Assembly: GCA_901456055.1 (NCBI GenBank)
Contig: CABDWT010000003.1
Coordinates: 131,352-195,351 of the forward strand
Length of the DNA: 64,000 nucleotides
Direction: 5' to 3'
Source of the DNA: Phytobacter ursingii
GTDB taxonomy: Bacteria; Pseudomonadota; Gammaproteobacteria; Enterobacterales; Enterobacteriaceae
The notes beneath the pieces were generated by a model. That model was not told the DNA's origin, ran no database searches, and was given only the letters and a program-made list of their open reading frames with translations. Shown piece after piece: positions 19,031 through 29,975 of this stretch. The position numbers and the translations under genes are program-made. Each line of letters begins with the position of its first letter. Positions within the stretch are counted from its first letter, which is position 1.

Positions 19031-19059
19031 ATGTTACGCCAGCAAAAATGAGGCGTCAA
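19031..19059 (-). promoter_or_regulatory. Predicted corA promoter
   Basis: On the minus strand TTGACG (19059-19054) and TAACAT (19036-19031) are 17 bp apart; transcription would start near 19024, giving a leader of about 235 nt before corA. Confidence 0.65.
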
Positions 19060-19070
19060 CACGCAACGAA

Positions 19071-19101
19071 ACGCTAAAGGGTAATATTTCCCCCTTAGCG
19101 T
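19071..19101 (-). terminator. Probable uvrD terminator hairpin
   Basis: ACGCTAA and TTAGCGT with inner GGG/CCC pairs form a hairpin 46 bp after the uvrD stop; only a short run of T follows on the minus strand. Confidence 0.55.
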
Positions 19102-19146
19102 ATAAGGCTAGCAGAATATTACAAAATAATGATATTTTTCTGAAAG

Positions 19147-21309
19147 TTACACTGTTTCAAGGCGTGCATAGGCAGCCACCAGCCATTTAATGCCCTGCCC
19201 CTGGAATGCGACCTGCAAACGGCTGTGTTCACCGCTGCCTTCCAGATTCACGATTGTCCCTTCGCCGAACTTCGGATGACGCACTCGCTGGCCCAGTTTA
19301 TAACCCGTATCGTTCTCTGAAATCGGCGCGCCAAGGCGTTGATGACTGACCGGACGACTAACGGTAGCGCGCAGACGTACCTCTTCCACACAGTTTTCCG
19401 GCAGCTCGCCGATAAAGCGAGACGGACGGTGATAGGCTTCTTTGCCATACAGACGGCGGGTTTCGGCATAAGTCAGCGTCAGCTTCTGCATCGCACGGGT
19501 CACGCCGACGTAGGCCAGGCGACGCTCCTCTTCCAGACGCCCCCCTTCATCCAGCGACATCTGGCTGGGGAACATCCCCTCTTCCATCCCGACAATAAAC
19601 ACCTGCGGAAACTCAAGCCCCTTGGCGGAATGCAATGTCATCAGTTGTACCGCGTCCTGCCAGGTATCCGCCTGCCCTTCGCCCGCTTCCAGCGCGGCAT
19701 GGGAGAGGAATGCCTGCAATGGCATTAGATCTTCGTCTTCTTCGTTGTAGCTGAACTGGCGCGTCGCCGTCACCAGTTCCTCTAAGTTCTCAATACGCGT
19801 CTGGCCTTTCTCGCCTTTCTCCTGCTCATACATCATCCACAGGCCGGAATCTTTCACCACCCGGTCCGTTTGGACGTGTAGCGGCATATCAGCCGTCTCC
19901 TGAGCCAACGCGTCAATGAGCTCCATAAAGCGCTGTAATGCACTTGCCGCACGACCAGCCAGTACTTTCTCCTGCAACAATTCGCGTGTCGCCTGCCACA
20001 ACGTTAACTGGCGATCGCGCGAAGTCTGGCGCACAACGTCCAGTGTTCTGTCACCAATCCCACGCGTCGGCGTATTCACCACGCGTTCAAAGGCGGCATC
20101 GTCATTGCGGTTTGCAATCAGGCGCAAATAAGAGAGCGCGTCTTTAATTTCCTGACGTTCAAAGAAGCGCATCCCGCCGTAAATACGATACGGCATGCTG
20201 GCCTGTAACAACGCCTCTTCCAGTACGCGTGACTGGGCGTTACTGCGATAGAGAATGGCACAGTGCTCCAGCGCACCGCCGCTCTCCTGCCAGGTTTTGA
20301 TGCGGTTAACAACGAAACGCGCTTCGTCCAGTTCGTTAAAAGCACAGTAGAGAGAAATCGGCTCGCCATCGGCGCCGTCAGTCCACAGGTTTTTACCCAG
20401 ACGACCGTTATTGTTTTCGATCAGGGCGTTCGCTGCGCTCAGGATATTGCTGGTTGAGCGGTAGTTCTGCTCCAGGCGAATTGTCTGCGCGCCGGGGAAA
20501 TCGTTAAGGAAGCGCTGAATATTTTCCACCTGCGCCCCACGCCAGCCGTAAATCGACTGGTCATCGTCGCCAACAATCATCACTTTGCCGGTATCGCCTG
20601 CCAGCAGGCGGATCCAGGCATACTGGATGTTGTTGGTATCCTGGAATTCATCCACCAGGATATTGGTGAAACGCTCCCGGTAGTGCTGCAGGATATGCGG
20701 CTTATTGAGCCACAGTTCGTGCGCGCGCAACAGCAGTTCGGCGAAATCCACCAGCCCGGCGCGATCGCAGGCTTCCTGGTAAGCCTGGTAAACCTTCTGC
20801 CAGGTCTGCTCGACCGGGTTACCGTAGCTTTGAATATGATGTGGGCGAATGCCTTCGTCTTTCTGACCGTTGATGTACCACATGGCCTGGCGCGGCGGCC
20901 ACTGCTTCTCATCCAGGTTCATCGCTTTAATCAGACGCTTAAGCAAACGCAACTGGTCTTCGCTGTCGAGGATCTGGAAATCCTGCGGCAGGTTAGCATC
21001 CATATGGTGCGCACGCAGCAGGCGGTGCGCCAGCCCGTGGAAAGTACCAACCCACATACCGCCCTGGCTGGTTCCCATAAGCTGGCCAATACGGTGGCGC
21101 ATTTCCGCCGCCGCTTTGTTGGTAAACGTCACCGCCATAATGGAATAGGGCGAGCAGTTTTCCACGGTCATCAGCCAGGCGATGCGGTGCACCAGCACAC
21201 GCGTTTTACCACTGCCTGCCCCGGCCAGCACCAGCATGTTGCTACGCGATGCGGCAACCGCATCACGCTGTTTGTCATTAAGGCTGTCGAGCAGGTAAGA
21301 AACGTCCAT
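19147..21309 (-). CDS. uvrD: DNA helicase II (UvrD)
   Basis: 720 residues of superfamily 1A: Walker [12 protein letters not shown] near residue 29, DEFQDTN near 220, [13 protein letters not shown] near 247, VTRAMQKL near 605 and the C-terminal Tudor-like end LEGSGEHSRLQVAFQGQGI. It unwinds DNA in nucleotide excision and mismatch repair. The ATG at 21309 gives the E. coli N terminus MDVSYLLDSLNDKQ. The open frame runs 52 codons further upstream, but that part is translated ERIC repeat. A LexA box lies upstream. Confidence 0.98.
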   Translation of the reverse strand: MDVSYLLDSLNDKQRDAVAASRSNMLVLAGAGSGKTRVLVHRIAWLMTVENCSPYSIMAVTFTNKAAAEMRHRIGQLMGTSQGGMWVGTFHGLAHRLLRAHHMDANLPQDFQILDSEDQLRLLKRLIKAMNLDEKQWPPRQAMWYINGQKDEGIRPHHIQSYGNPVEQTWQKVYQAYQEACDRAGLVDFAELLLRAHELWLNKPHILQHYRERFTNILVDEFQDTNNIQYAWIRLLAGDTGKVMIVGDDDQSIYGWRGAQVENIQRFLNDFPGAQTIRLEQNYRSTSNILSAANALIENNNGRLGKNLWTDGADGEPISLYCAFNELDEARFVVNRIKTWQESGGALEHCAILYRSNAQSRVLEEALLQASMPYRIYGGMRFFERQEIKDALSYLRLIANRNDDAAFERVVNTPTRGIGDRTLDVVRQTSRDRQLTLWQATRELLQEKVLAGRAASALQRFMELIDALAQETADMPLHVQTDRVVKDSGLWMMYEQEKGEKGQTRIENLEELVTATRQFSYNEEDEDLMPLQAFLSHAALEAGEGQADTWQDAVQLMTLHSAKGLEFPQVFIVGMEEGMFPSQMSLDEGGRLEEERRLAYVGVTRAMQKLTLTYAETRRLYGKEAYHRPSRFIGELPENCVEEVRLRATVSRPVSHQRLGAPISENDTGYKLGQRVRHPKFGEGTIVNLEGSGEHSRLQVAFQGQGIKWLVAAYARLETV

Positions 21310-21336
21310 TGGCACCGCCGGGTTAGTATGAAGCCG

Positions 21337-21462
21337 TTGCGCTATATCATTGGGTTTGCAGGAATGCGGCAAGCACATGACTCCCCAGGAGCATAGATTA
21401 ACTATGTAACCGGGATGAGTGAATGCAGCCAAAGCACCTGTAGACCACAGGATGAAGCGCAA
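21337..21462. repeat. ERIC (IRU) element in the uvrD leader
   Basis: A 126-bp element, the family length, with the core CCCCAGGAGC...TATGTAACCGGGATGAGTG and GCAGCCAAAGCACC. The ends TTGCGC and GCGCAA are inverted copies. It fills the gap between the LexA-covered promoter and the uvrD ATG, so it is transcribed in the mRNA leader. Confidence 0.88.
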
Positions 21463-21468
21463 CAACCC

Positions 21469-21484
21469 CTGGGAATTTATACAG
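21469..21484. promoter_or_regulatory. LexA box and promoter of uvrD
   Basis: CTGTATAAATTCCCAG on the minus strand fits the LexA consensus CTG-N10-CAG. The TATAAA inside it is the likely -10 box, with TGATAT 17 bp upstream as -35. This explains SOS induction of uvrD. Confidence 0.85.
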
Positions 21485-21496
21485 AGCTTGTGGTGA

Positions 21497-22213
21497 TTAT
21501 ATCAGCGTGGTGAGGGATGCCAACCGTGAAATCTCCAGATGCGGCAGCAAGCGGCTATCAGTCGCCGTCAGCAGGTCAGCCCCTTCCGGTTTGATCCAGC
21601 AGGCCTGCATACCACAGCGAATGGCACCGGCGACATCGGTCGTCAGATCATCCCCGACGTGCAGAATTTCCCCCAGCGGCATGTTCAGGCGTTGAGCCGC
21701 AAGGTGATACATATCGTTAAACGGCTTCGCACGCCCGTCAGGGCCAGCGCGCAGCACAAACTCAAAGTAATCGGCCAGTCCGAACAACGCCGGTTGTGCG
21801 TTGCCGTTAGTGATCGCCACCAGCGGCCATTTTTCAGCAAGCTTCGCCAGGGTTTCGTGAGTCTCTTGTGGCACATCAACACGGCTACGCCATTTCGCAA
21901 AGTGCTGCATTGCCGCTTGCGCCCCTTCTGCCGCCTCATCCGCCGTTAACCCCGCCTCCAGCATGGCGCGTTCAACCGCACGACGGCGCCATTCGGTCAC
22001 ATCGTGGTAGATCTCCGGTTCTGTGAGAAGCAGCGACTGACGAATGCGTTTTAAATCCGTGTTTTCCAGCGCATTCAGAGAGGGGTGATATTGTTGCACA
22101 AACGACAGGGATTCTTGTTCAGTTCGCAGAATAACCGGACGGTTATCGTAAAGCGTGTCGTCGAGATCGAAAGTGATGGCCGAGATAAGGCCCACAGGCC
22201 GGTAAAATCGCAT
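21497..22213 (-). CDS. yigB: HAD-family phosphatase (FMN/riboflavin-pathway)
   Basis: 238 residues. Nucleophile motif [11 protein letters not shown] (residues 15-25), TNGNAQ near residue 135 and [13 protein letters not shown] near 185. E. coli YigB dephosphorylates FMN and the riboflavin precursor ribitylaminouracil phosphate. Its ATG overlaps the xerC stop by one base, so it is translated from the dapF-yigA-xerC-yigB message. Confidence 0.95.
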   Translation of the reverse strand: MRFYRPVGLISAITFDLDDTLYDNRPVILRTEQESLSFVQQYHPSLNALENTDLKRIRQSLLLTEPEIYHDVTEWRRRAVERAMLEAGLTADEAAEGAQAAMQHFAKWRSRVDVPQETHETLAKLAEKWPLVAITNGNAQPALFGLADYFEFVLRAGPDGRAKPFNDMYHLAAQRLNMPLGEILHVGDDLTTDVAGAIRCGMQACWIKPEGADLLTATDSRLLPHLEISRLASLTTLI

Positions 22214-23115
22214 TATTTCCCCCGTTTGGCGCGTGGATGCGCTGCGTCATACACCGAGGCAAGGTGTTGAAAATCAAGATGGGTATAAATTTGTGTGGTG
22301 GCAAGGTTAGCATGCCCCAGGAGTTCCTGCACGCCGCGCAGATCGCCGCTCGACTCCAGCATATGGGTAGCAAAGGAGTGACGCAGTTTATGCGGGTGCA
22401 CATGGCTGTTCAGCCCTTGTTTGATTCCCCACTCGGCAAAACGTTTTTGTACATTGCGCGCGGAAATACGTTTCCCCAATTTCGAGAGAAACAGCGCCTC
22501 TTCTTCGGTGCCAAATAACCCGCGCAGATCCAGCCAGTGCTCAATCCAGATAACCGCATTACGCCCAACAGGTAAACGGCGCTCTTTGCTGCCTTTACCC
22601 ATCACCCAGATTTCACCGCTTTCCAAATCCAGGTGTTTGATATCCAGACCCACCAGTTCGGATAAACGCAACCCGGCACCGTACATCACCTCCAGCATCG
22701 CCCTGTCGCGTACGGCCAGCGGATCGTTAAGATCGATATCCAGCAGACGATTGACGTCGTCCACATCGATATTTTTTGGCAGGTGACGCGGCGTTTTCGG
22801 GGCGGAAACGCCCTTCGCGGGATTGGCCGGAAGCTCGCCCTGGCTCACCAGCCAGTCAAAGAAGCTGCGTAAAGCCGAAAGGCGTAGCGCCAGGCTGGCA
22901 GCCCCCAGCCCTTTGCGACGACTACGTACGGCGAAAGCCCGTACTGCGGCGGCGTCACATTGTTGCCAGCGCTGCAGGCCGATTTCCCCGGCAAGCGCAA
23001 TGATGGCATCAAGCTGACGCTGATAATTGAGGAGCGTGATGGGGCTTAACTGACGTTCCACGCCCAGATAGCGCAGGAAACGCGTGACAGCCTGGTGCAG
23101 GGGTGAATCGGTCAT
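22213..23115 (-). CDS. xerC: Site-specific tyrosine recombinase XerC
   Basis: 300 residues with an N-terminal SAM-like domain and a C-terminal catalytic domain. The catalytic set is visible: arginine in [13 protein letters not shown] (about 150), lysine in [10 protein letters not shown] (about 174), [10 protein letters not shown] (about 242), [14 protein letters not shown] with the nucleophile tyrosine (about 277). It resolves chromosome dimers at dif with XerD. It overlaps yigA by four bases and yigB by one base. Confidence 0.98.
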   Translation of the reverse strand: MTDSPLHQAVTRFLRYLGVERQLSPITLLNYQRQLDAIIALAGEIGLQRWQQCDAAAVRAFAVRSRRKGLGAASLALRLSALRSFFDWLVSQGELPANPAKGVSAPKTPRHLPKNIDVDDVNRLLDIDLNDPLAVRDRAMLEVMYGAGLRLSELVGLDIKHLDLESGEIWVMGKGSKERRLPVGRNAVIWIEHWLDLRGLFGTEEEALFLSKLGKRISARNVQKRFAEWGIKQGLNSHVHPHKLRHSFATHMLESSGDLRGVQELLGHANLATTQIYTHLDFQHLASVYDAAHPRAKRGK

Positions 23116-23819
23116 ACGCGCTCGATCCAGCGCTCCAGCAGGTCCGGTAACATCATGGCGATCTCTTCCAGCAGTTGCGTGCCCTGTCCATGCTGGTAGT
23201 GATGCGGGTCGCGACTACTGAACAGGACCACGCCCAGATCGGCGTCTGGCCCCATCATTGTTACCGCCACAGAACCGATCGCTTTCGCTTCTGGCAAGAG
23301 TAAAAGCAACTCCGGTCCGTTCAGGGAACCGAGATAGTGCTGTTGTTGACCCAGACGCTGAATACGCAGTGGCTCAAAGGCCTGACGAGAAAGTGCAAGG
23401 TGGGTAAAACCGGACGGTGCGCCAAGACGCCAGCGGTCCGGGAACAGGCGGACGGTCGCTCCAGCCAGCCCCAAATCTCTGGCCCACCGCTGGAAGCGAT
23501 TCAACATTTCCTCAAGGCTTTTGGCCGAAGCCAGTTTGCCCTGCAGACGCAACAGACGATAGAACAGGCCTTCATTGGCGCTGGCCTGCTCCATCAGCAG
23601 CGTCATGTTCTCTTCCAGCACATTGATATGGTTACGTGCCCGCACCATGTGCCACTCGACTAACGAAATCGAACCGCGTACGGGATGAGGGACACGAATA
23701 GCTTCAACAGCGTGTGCATTACGGATAAAAAACTCAGGGTTACGCAACAGATAATCGACGACAGCGTGGTCATCCAGTTCTGTAAACGTTTCCTGCAGTT
23801 CTTCCCCTGGTTGCTTCAT
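23112..23819 (-). CDS. yigA: DUF484 family protein
   Basis: 235 residues, DUF484 with a GAF-like fold; role unknown. The ATG at 23819 ([12 protein letters not shown]) overlaps the dapF stop as ATGA and is the E. coli start; a longer frame upstream is not credible because it runs back through dapF. Always found between dapF and xerC, which suggests a link to chromosome or wall maintenance but does not prove it. Confidence 0.93.
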   Translation of the reverse strand: MKQPGEELQETFTELDDHAVVDYLLRNPEFFIRNAHAVEAIRVPHPVRGSISLVEWHMVRARNHINVLEENMTLLMEQASANEGLFYRLLRLQGKLASAKSLEEMLNRFQRWARDLGLAGATVRLFPDRWRLGAPSGFTHLALSRQAFEPLRIQRLGQQQHYLGSLNGPELLLLLPEAKAIGSVAVTMMGPDADLGVVLFSSRDPHHYQHGQGTQLLEEIAMMLPDLLERWIERV

Positions 23820-24640
23820 AGATGAATAAATCCGTCGTAGACATGTGCCGCCGGGCCAGTCATAAACAACGGTTGGCCCGGTCCTTTCCATGCGATATCC
23901 AGCCGACCGCCTGGGAGTTCCACACGTACTTCTTCTGCCAGCAAACCTTGCTGGATGCCGACCGCGACCGCCGCGCAAGCGCCACTTCCGCAGGCCTGCG
24001 TTTCGCCCGCGCCACGTTCATACACGCGCAGTCGGATGTGATCGCGTTTGACCACTTGCATGAAACCAATGTTGGCGCGCTCAGGAAAGCGTTCGTGGCT
24101 TTCCATTACCGGCCCCAGTGTTTCGACCGGAGCGGTATCGACATCATCGACCTGGATAACGCAGTGCGGATTGCCCATTGAGACAACGCCGCACAATATT
24201 GTTTGTTCCGCCGCCCGCATAATATAGGTCTTTTCCGCTTTGTTCGCCCGGAACGGGACCTGTGATGGCTCGAAATTGGGCTCACCCATATTCACACGCA
24301 CCAGCTCATCATCCGTCACGGTTAATACCATGCGGCCATTTGCGGTACTGACGCGAATATCACGTTTATTGGTCAACCCTTTCAAGCGCACAAAACGGGC
24401 AAAACAGCGGGCGCCGTTTCCGCACTGAGAGACTTCGCTGCCGTCAGCATTAAAGATACGATAGTGGAAATCGAGTTCGGGATCGTAGGGCGGCTCGACC
24501 ACCAGCAGTTGATCGAATCCCACCCCGAGATGCCTGTCAGCCATCCGACGGATCAGATCAGGGGAAAAAAAGACATTCTGCGTTACCGCGTCGACGACCA
24601 TAAAATCGTTGCCAAGGCCATGCATTTTAGAGAACTGCAT
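23816..24640 (-). CDS. dapF: Diaminopimelate epimerase
   Basis: 274 residues with the two symmetrical halves and two catalytic cysteines of the family: [11 protein letters not shown] (cysteine about 73) and [13 protein letters not shown] (about 217). It converts LL- to meso-diaminopimelate for lysine and peptidoglycan. ATG at 24640 is chosen; a second ATG directly precedes it. First of the dapF-yigA-xerC-yigB operon, downstream of lptM. Confidence 0.98.
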   Translation of the reverse strand: MQFSKMHGLGNDFMVVDAVTQNVFFSPDLIRRMADRHLGVGFDQLLVVEPPYDPELDFHYRIFNADGSEVSQCGNGARCFARFVRLKGLTNKRDIRVSTANGRMVLTVTDDELVRVNMGEPNFEPSQVPFRANKAEKTYIMRAAEQTILCGVVSMGNPHCVIQVDDVDTAPVETLGPVMESHERFPERANIGFMQVVKRDHIRLRVYERGAGETQACGSGACAAVAVGIQQGLLAEEVRVELPGGRLDIAWKGPGQPLFMTGPAAHVYDGFIHL

Positions 24641-24676
24641 CATCTACTCCATATACGCGGATACAACACGGGAACG

Positions 24677-24880
24677 TTAGTAATTCACCTGCGTTGGGCC
24701 ATCATTATCGCCACGATCGTTACGATCCGGGGTCGTTGTCTGAATGGTGCTTTCGGTTTTTTTTGTAGGCGGCGGCGCATTTTTGTCAGCCGGCGGGAAA
24801 TAGAGCGGCCCTTTCAGACCACAGCCCGTCAGGCTAAATAAGGTTAATAATACAGCCAGGGTTCGACACACGTCTTTCAT
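24677..24880 (-). CDS. lptM (yifL): LPS-assembly lipoprotein LptM (YifL)
   Basis: 67 residues: signal peptide with lipobox LTGC (cysteine 20), then GLKGPLYFPP, a strongly conserved segment, and a polar tail. In E. coli LptM binds the LptDE translocon and promotes its disulfide maturation. It is followed by dapF after 36 bp. Confidence 0.95.
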   Translation of the reverse strand: MKDVCRTLAVLLTLFSLTGCGLKGPLYFPPADKNAPPPTKKTESTIQTTTPDRNDRGDNDGPTQVNY

Positions 24881-25017
24881 TGTAGGTTGCCTGTTGGTTC
24901 ATTCTTTCTGCTTTCTATCATCGCAGGAGAAGACACAAAAGCAAGAGTTTGCACTCTCCCTGCAGCGGGAAATGTTTCGCGTTATACTGCCGCCATCACG
25001 TAAAACGGGAAACGACA

Positions 25018-25341
25018 ATGAACGACAGTGAATTTCATCGCCTTGCTGACACCCTGTGGATGACCATTGAAGAGCGTCTGGACGACTGGGATGGCGACAG
25101 CGATATCGACTGCGAAATCAACGGCGGCATATTGACCATCACCTTTGAAAACGGCAGTAAAATCATCATCAACCGCCAGGAGCCCCTGCATCAGGTGTGG
25201 CTGGCAGCCAAACAAGGCGGTTACCATTTCGATCTGAAAGGTGACGAGTGGGTTTGCGACCGTTCAGGCGAAACCTTCTGGGATCTGCTGGAACAGGCGG
25301 CATCGCAACAGGCGGGCGAAAAGGTGAGCTTTCGCGGCTAA
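25018..25341 (+). CDS. cyaY: Frataxin homologue CyaY
   Basis: 107 residues; acidic first helix ([16 protein letters not shown]) and the beta sheet with [13 protein letters not shown] and [11 protein letters not shown], typical of frataxin. It binds iron and modulates IscS in Fe-S cluster assembly. The ATG at 25018 matches E. coli. It is convergent with cyaA, with a REP element between them. Confidence 0.97.
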   Translation: MNDSEFHRLADTLWMTIEERLDDWDGDSDIDCEINGGILTITFENGSKIIINRQEPLHQVWLAAKQGGYHFDLKGDEWVCDRSGETFWDLLEQAASQQAGEKVSFRG

Positions 25342-25374
25342 CACGTAGCCGGAATAAGACATTAAACCGCATCC

Positions 25375-25416
25375 GGGCGTCCCGGATGCGCTGCGCTTAC
25401 CCGGGCTACCCGCAAA
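25375..25416. repeat. REP palindrome between cyaY and cyaA
   Basis: GTCCCGGATGCGCTGCGCTT followed by ACCCGGGCTAC resembles the REP element at 12612; it lies in the convergent gap and ends next to the cyaA stop. Confidence 0.75.
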
Positions 25417-25420
25417 AACG

Positions 25421-27964
25421 TCAGGAGAAGTACTGCTGCAACAGCGGCGCGTCGTTATCCTGATTGGCAGGTGCAACGGGCGTGATAGCCTGATTGCGGA
25501 ACGGAATCACCTGCGCCCGGCCATCAACGTTCACGATTTGATAGAACTGCGGCAAATTGAAGTTGATAAAGCTTGAGCCATAAGTAAATCGGTCATGCGA
25601 CGATGAATAGAAGCGGCTAACGTCACGCACCAACTCCTCTTTGCTACCCTCGCAGTGGTGATACACTTCCGCACGGTTGCTTTCATCCAGAATATAAATA
25701 TTAAAACCGTCATCGCCGGTCTCTTCGAAGAAGAACTGGATAATCCCTTCGCTGGCAAACCCGTCCACTACCTGCGGCAGTTTGACATGGTTCGTTTCGA
25801 CCTGAACCGACAACCCGTGCAGTTTGTTATGTGAAATCGCGCCATAAAACTCGATCGCGTTTTCCAGTTTTTGCACTGACACATTCAGACGCTCGAAGAA
25901 GAGACCCCAGGTCTGTCCGGCTACACGTAACGCTTTGAAACGTCCGGTTTCCTGACGGGTACTGGACAGGCGCAGCTCAATGCATTCAGAAACCAGTTGC
26001 TGAACACGCGTACGGATCAAACCGCGCAGGTGCTGGCTATAACAGAACACTTCAACGCTATCCGGTGGCGCGGCATCCTGATGCATTTTTCCTAAAATGG
26101 TTTTCAATGCTTCGATCATCGCCTGCTCACCGTTGAAATGCAGTGTACGCACTTCATTCCAGGAGTTGCGATAAAGCAGGTCGACGCTGCCAACCAGGCA
26201 GTTTTGCTGCTCGCCAAAGCTGAAAACATCAAGCTTACGGAAATCGAAATGCACGACCTGGTTACGGAATGCCGCAGTTGGGTCATATTCCAGGTTGACA
26301 ATAATGGCCAGATGGCGGATTTCGCAGGGACTATATAGCGCTTTTGGCGTTGGCGCAGGCAGACGCAGCGGGAAATGATGGGACACGTTTGCCACCATCT
26401 CCTGCAGTTTTGCCAAATCGACAATCCCATTACCTTTAATAAACAGTCGTGTACGTGAAGTCAGCAAGCCATTGAACCACGCCCACGCCACCAGTTTGTT
26501 CAGGTAACGGTTATATTCCAGCGGCTGATGGCTAACGATAGAATCCATATTTGGGGCGCGGTTGTACAGGTACCAACCCGTACGATTAGCACGGCCCGGC
26601 GGCACATAGATAAAGGTTAAATTGGGTTCTGAGAGATCCGGAGAAATCTGCGGATTCACCAGGGTGACTTTACCCGGCAATGCTTCAAAAGCGGCGTATA
26701 ACTTACGGGTCAGCACTCCGATGTCCTGCGGACTGGCGGATACGCTCAGGTTGTTGCGGCGCGCAAAGCGAATCAGATTACGATAGCTCTGCATCATGGC
26801 ATCAAGCAACTCGTTATGCGCTTCACGCACCTGGTCAATTTTCCAGTTTGCCCGGTTATCCAGCATGGTGAGACGCGCCTCGTCCCAACCCCACTCTTTC
26901 ACTAGCTGACTGACGACTTCACGCCGCCAGCCCACGCACGCACGCTCACGGCTCAGTTTCTCACATACTTTTAAATAGAAACATCGACGCACAAGATCGA
27001 GACGGGTGAAATCTTCAATAGCGGTCAAATAATGCGTAACGCGCTCCAGCATCATGCAGTAGTGATCAAGACCGAACGAAACGATTTCGCCATCGTGCAG
27101 ACGCTGTTTAATGTCTTTCGCCAACAGGCGGGTGTTCGGATACTCCCAGGAATACGCTTCCAGCAACAGGGTTTTCAGCACTGCTTTATAAGGGGAGTCG
27201 ATACTTTTATAAAGTTGCCACAGGCTGGCACCGAAGTACTCTTCGGCAGACAGGGAACTGAGGCCACCCAGGTCCAGCCATTCATTTGGCGTCAATACCC
27301 CCTGTGCATAGAGCGTCATGACGTAATCGTCATAGTGCTCTTCTTCATCGCCCGGCACCATATTCCACAGAATACGCTTACCGGCCAGACGCACGGCGGT
27401 ACGATAGAATTCATCAAGTAACAAAATATGCTGCGTCGAGCCGCAGTCTTCACCACCCAGACTGCCGCTTTCATTATGGCGGAAACGGTTTTCATCAATT
27501 AAGAAGAAGCTGACTTCCACACCCAGCGATGCGGCCCAGCTCTCAAGCAGGCTGCATTTACGTTGCAACAGCTGGCGTTCTTCGTTATCGAGCCACGACT
27601 GGTGGCAAACCCAGATATCCAGGTCAGAAGAACAGCTTTGTCCTACCGATGAAGTACTGCCCATGGAGTAGACGCCGGTTATCGGCAACTCGCCTTTTGG
27701 CGATTCCTGCGGGGGCATTCCACGGTAGAGCTCAAGCTCGTTGAGGTAGTGGCGTTGGGTTTCATCAGGCGTGTAAAGACAGATGCCTTTTGGAACGTTA
27801 CCTTCGAGGTAGCCCGGCATCAACGGATGATGATAGTGCAAAAGCGTGGGCAGCAGGCTGTAAACCTGCTGGAAAGCAGGGCCCATGGCCGCTAGCGCGC
27901 GATCCACACGCAATTGGTTGATGGCATCCAGCCTCTGTTTCAGAGTCTCAATATAGAGGTACAA
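25421..27964 (-). CDS. cyaA: Adenylate cyclase (class I)
   Basis: 847 residues. The N-terminal catalytic half carries the nucleotidyltransferase motif [19 protein letters not shown] (residues about 103-121) with the metal-binding aspartates; the C-terminal half is regulatory (EIIA-Glc). It makes cAMP from ATP. The start is TTG with a poor ribosome site, as in E. coli, where this limits expression. A CRP site lies upstream, so cAMP-CRP can repress it. It is divergent from hemC. Confidence 0.98.
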   Translation of the reverse strand: MYLYIETLKQRLDAINQLRVDRALAAMGPAFQQVYSLLPTLLHYHHPLMPGYLEGNVPKGICLYTPDETQRHYLNELELYRGMPPQESPKGELPITGVYSMGSTSSVGQSCSSDLDIWVCHQSWLDNEERQLLQRKCSLLESWAASLGVEVSFFLIDENRFRHNESGSLGGEDCGSTQHILLLDEFYRTAVRLAGKRILWNMVPGDEEEHYDDYVMTLYAQGVLTPNEWLDLGGLSSLSAEEYFGASLWQLYKSIDSPYKAVLKTLLLEAYSWEYPNTRLLAKDIKQRLHDGEIVSFGLDHYCMMLERVTHYLTAIEDFTRLDLVRRCFYLKVCEKLSRERACVGWRREVVSQLVKEWGWDEARLTMLDNRANWKIDQVREAHNELLDAMMQSYRNLIRFARRNNLSVSASPQDIGVLTRKLYAAFEALPGKVTLVNPQISPDLSEPNLTFIYVPPGRANRTGWYLYNRAPNMDSIVSHQPLEYNRYLNKLVAWAWFNGLLTSRTRLFIKGNGIVDLAKLQEMVANVSHHFPLRLPAPTPKALYSPCEIRHLAIIVNLEYDPTAAFRNQVVHFDFRKLDVFSFGEQQNCLVGSVDLLYRNSWNEVRTLHFNGEQAMIEALKTILGKMHQDAAPPDSVEVFCYSQHLRGLIRTRVQQLVSECIELRLSSTRQETGRFKALRVAGQTWGLFFERLNVSVQKLENAIEFYGAISHNKLHGLSVQVETNHVKLPQVVDGFASEGIIQFFFEETGDDGFNIYILDESNRAEVYHHCEGSKEELVRDVSRFYSSSHDRFTYGSSFINFNLPQFYQIVNVDGRAQVIPFRNQAITPVAPANQDNDAPLLQQYFS

Positions 27965-28057
27965 GACGTATCGCCTGATGTTTACAGAAAGTCCAAAATC
28001 GCCGTCACCTTTTTTCGCCCTTGTCTTTGTGGTGGTACAGACGAAAAAATGGTCTAA

Positions 28058-28077
28058 AACGTGATCAATTTAACACC
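28058..28077. promoter_or_regulatory. CRP site in the cyaA-hemC divergent region
   Basis: CGTGA-TCAATT-TAACA approximates the CRP consensus TGTGA-N6-TCACA and sits where the E. coli cyaA P2 promoter has its CRP site. The rest of the 311-bp region holds the leaders of both genes and an AGGGTGT/ACACCCT pair near 28158 and 28220 in the hemC leader; I see no further gene. Confidence 0.65.
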
Positions 28078-28275
28078 TTGCTGATTGACCGTAAAGAAAG
28101 ATGCGCTACTTACCAGTTTAGCACCATTTACAATCTGTAAATTCCCAATTACGGCTGAGGGTGTGTCTCGTATTGACGGGACCGTGCTCGCCTTACCTAT
28201 GCAATCACCACGAACACTGACACCCTAAGACAAGAATGTTAGGATGGTCGATGGATGATAATGACGGTAACAAGC

Positions 28276-29217
28276 ATGTTAGACAATGTTCTGAGAATTG
28301 CCACACGGCAAAGTCCCCTTGCACTTTGGCAGGCACAATATGTTAAGCAGCGTCTTGAGGCACTCCACCCAGATCTGACGGTCGAACTGGTGCCTATGGT
28401 CACGCGTGGCGATGTCATTCTGGACACCCCTCTGGCGAAGGTTGGCGGTAAGGGCCTGTTTGTGAAGGAACTTGAGCTGGCATTGCTTGAAAACCGTGCC
28501 GATATCGCCGTGCACTCAATGAAAGATGTTCCCGTTGAGTTCCCGGAAGGGCTGGGGCTGGTGACGATTTGTGAGCGTGAAGATCCGCGCGATGCCTTCG
28601 TCTCTAATCACTACAGCGATATTGACGCGTTGCCTGCGGGCAGCATAGTTGGCACATCAAGTTTACGCCGACAATGCCAGTTGGCAGCACGCCGTCCGGA
28701 TCTGGTGATCCGCTCTTTGCGTGGCAACGTCGGCACCCGTCTGTCAAAACTCGATAGCGGCGATTATGACGCCATCATCCTGGCGGTGGCCGGTCTGAAA
28801 CGTCTGGGGCTCGAATCGCGTATTCGCGTCGCGCTGTCGGCAGAACTGTCTCTTCCGGCAGTCGGTCAGGGTGCCGTTGGCATTGAGTGCCGTCTTGCAG
28901 ACGAACGCACCCGTATGCTGCTTGCCCCGCTTAACCATCACGACACCACCGTGCGGGTTGCCGCAGAGCGTGCCATGAATACGCGCCTCGAAGGTGGCTG
29001 CCAGGTGCCGATTGGCAGCTATGCTGAATTACATGACGGAGAACTGTGGCTACGCGCGCTGGTAGGCGCGCCGGACGGTTCAAAAATGGTGCGCGGCGAA
29101 CGTCGCGGCCACCCGGACGATGCCATCCAGCTAGGTATCTCGCTTGCAGAGGAACTGCTGGATAACGGCGCACGAGAAATTCTGGCAGACGTCTACAACG
29201 GAGATGCACCCGCATGA
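28276..29217 (+). CDS. hemC: Porphobilinogen deaminase
   Basis: 313 residues. Conserved motifs: [14 protein letters not shown] (start), VHSMKDVP (about 80), [11 protein letters not shown] (about 128), [12 protein letters not shown] (about 148) and the cofactor cysteine in [13 protein letters not shown] (about 242). It condenses four porphobilinogens to hydroxymethylbilane. The ATG at 28276 follows E. coli usage; an in-frame ATG lies 15 bases upstream. Heads hemCDXY. Confidence 0.98.
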   Translation: MLDNVLRIATRQSPLALWQAQYVKQRLEALHPDLTVELVPMVTRGDVILDTPLAKVGGKGLFVKELELALLENRADIAVHSMKDVPVEFPEGLGLVTICEREDPRDAFVSNHYSDIDALPAGSIVGTSSLRRQCQLAARRPDLVIRSLRGNVGTRLSKLDSGDYDAIILAVAGLKRLGLESRIRVALSAELSLPAVGQGAVGIECRLADERTRMLLAPLNHHDTTVRVAAERAMNTRLEGGCQVPIGSYAELHDGELWLRALVGAPDGSKMVRGERRGHPDDAIQLGISLAEELLDNGAREILADVYNGDAPA

Positions 29218-29954
29218 ATATCCTTGTCACCCGCCCATCCCCGGCAGGGGAAATGTTAGTGAGCCGACTGCGCGCACTGGGACAGGTGGCATGGAGCTTT
29301 CCGTTGATTGAATTCACCCCGGGCAGGGAACTGAACATGCTGCCCGAACGTCTGTCGGTACTGGGCCAAGACGATATGGTTTTTGCTTTATCTCAGCATG
29401 CCGTGACTTTTGCCCATGCCCATTTACAACAAACTCACACTCACTGGCCTTTACAGCCTGCCTACTTTGCTATTGGTCGCACAACCGCGCTGGCGTTACA
29501 TACTGCAAGCGGTATTGAGGTACGCTATCCGCTCGACCAGGAAATCAGTGAAGTCTTACTACAATTGCCTGAATTACAAAACATTCAGGGCAAACGTGCG
29601 CTAATCTTACGGGGAAACGGTGGGCGCGAGTTATTAGGTGAAACGCTGGTGGCTCGAGGTGCTCAGGTTGAGTTTTGCGAATGTTATCAACGTGCTGGAA
29701 AAGTTTACGACGGGGCGCAAGAGGCCATGCGCTGGCATACACGCGGCGTAGATACGCTAGTGGTCACCAGCGGTGAGATGCTGCGACAGCTTTTTACGCT
29801 TATTCCACGCTGGTATCGCGAAAATTGGTTACTACGCTGTCGGCTGTTGGTCGTCAGCGAGCGTCTGGCGCACCTCGCCCGGGAACTGGGCTGGCACGAT
29901 ATTCAGGTCGCTGAAAACGCAGACAACGATGCGCTGCTTCGCGCATTACAATAA
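29214..29954 (+). CDS. hemD: Uroporphyrinogen-III synthase
   Basis: 246 residues with the bilobed HemD fold; [11 protein letters not shown] at the N terminus and [12 protein letters not shown] near residue 180 are family features. It cyclises hydroxymethylbilane to uroporphyrinogen III. Its ATG overlaps the hemC stop (ATGA), so the two are translationally coupled. Confidence 0.97.
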   Translation: MNILVTRPSPAGEMLVSRLRALGQVAWSFPLIEFTPGRELNMLPERLSVLGQDDMVFALSQHAVTFAHAHLQQTHTHWPLQPAYFAIGRTTALALHTASGIEVRYPLDQEISEVLLQLPELQNIQGKRALILRGNGGRELLGETLVARGAQVEFCECYQRAGKVYDGAQEAMRWHTRGVDTLVVTSGEMLRQLFTLIPRWYRENWLLRCRLLVVSERLAHLARELGWHDIQVAENADNDALLRALQ

Positions 29955-29975
29955 CACTCATAATGGGAAGCCATA

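Noticed and set aside
19147-21309. uvrD and rep as a recent duplication within the window
   Set aside because: Both are ancient, separate members of superfamily 1A found at these loci across the enterobacteria.
21310-21465. N-terminal extension of 52 codons on uvrD
   Set aside because: It is translated ERIC repeat and lies between the promoter and the conserved start MDVSYLLDSL.
23820-23978. N-terminal extension of yigA
   Set aside because: It overlaps the dapF coding region in another frame; ATGA coupling at 23819 is the conserved start.
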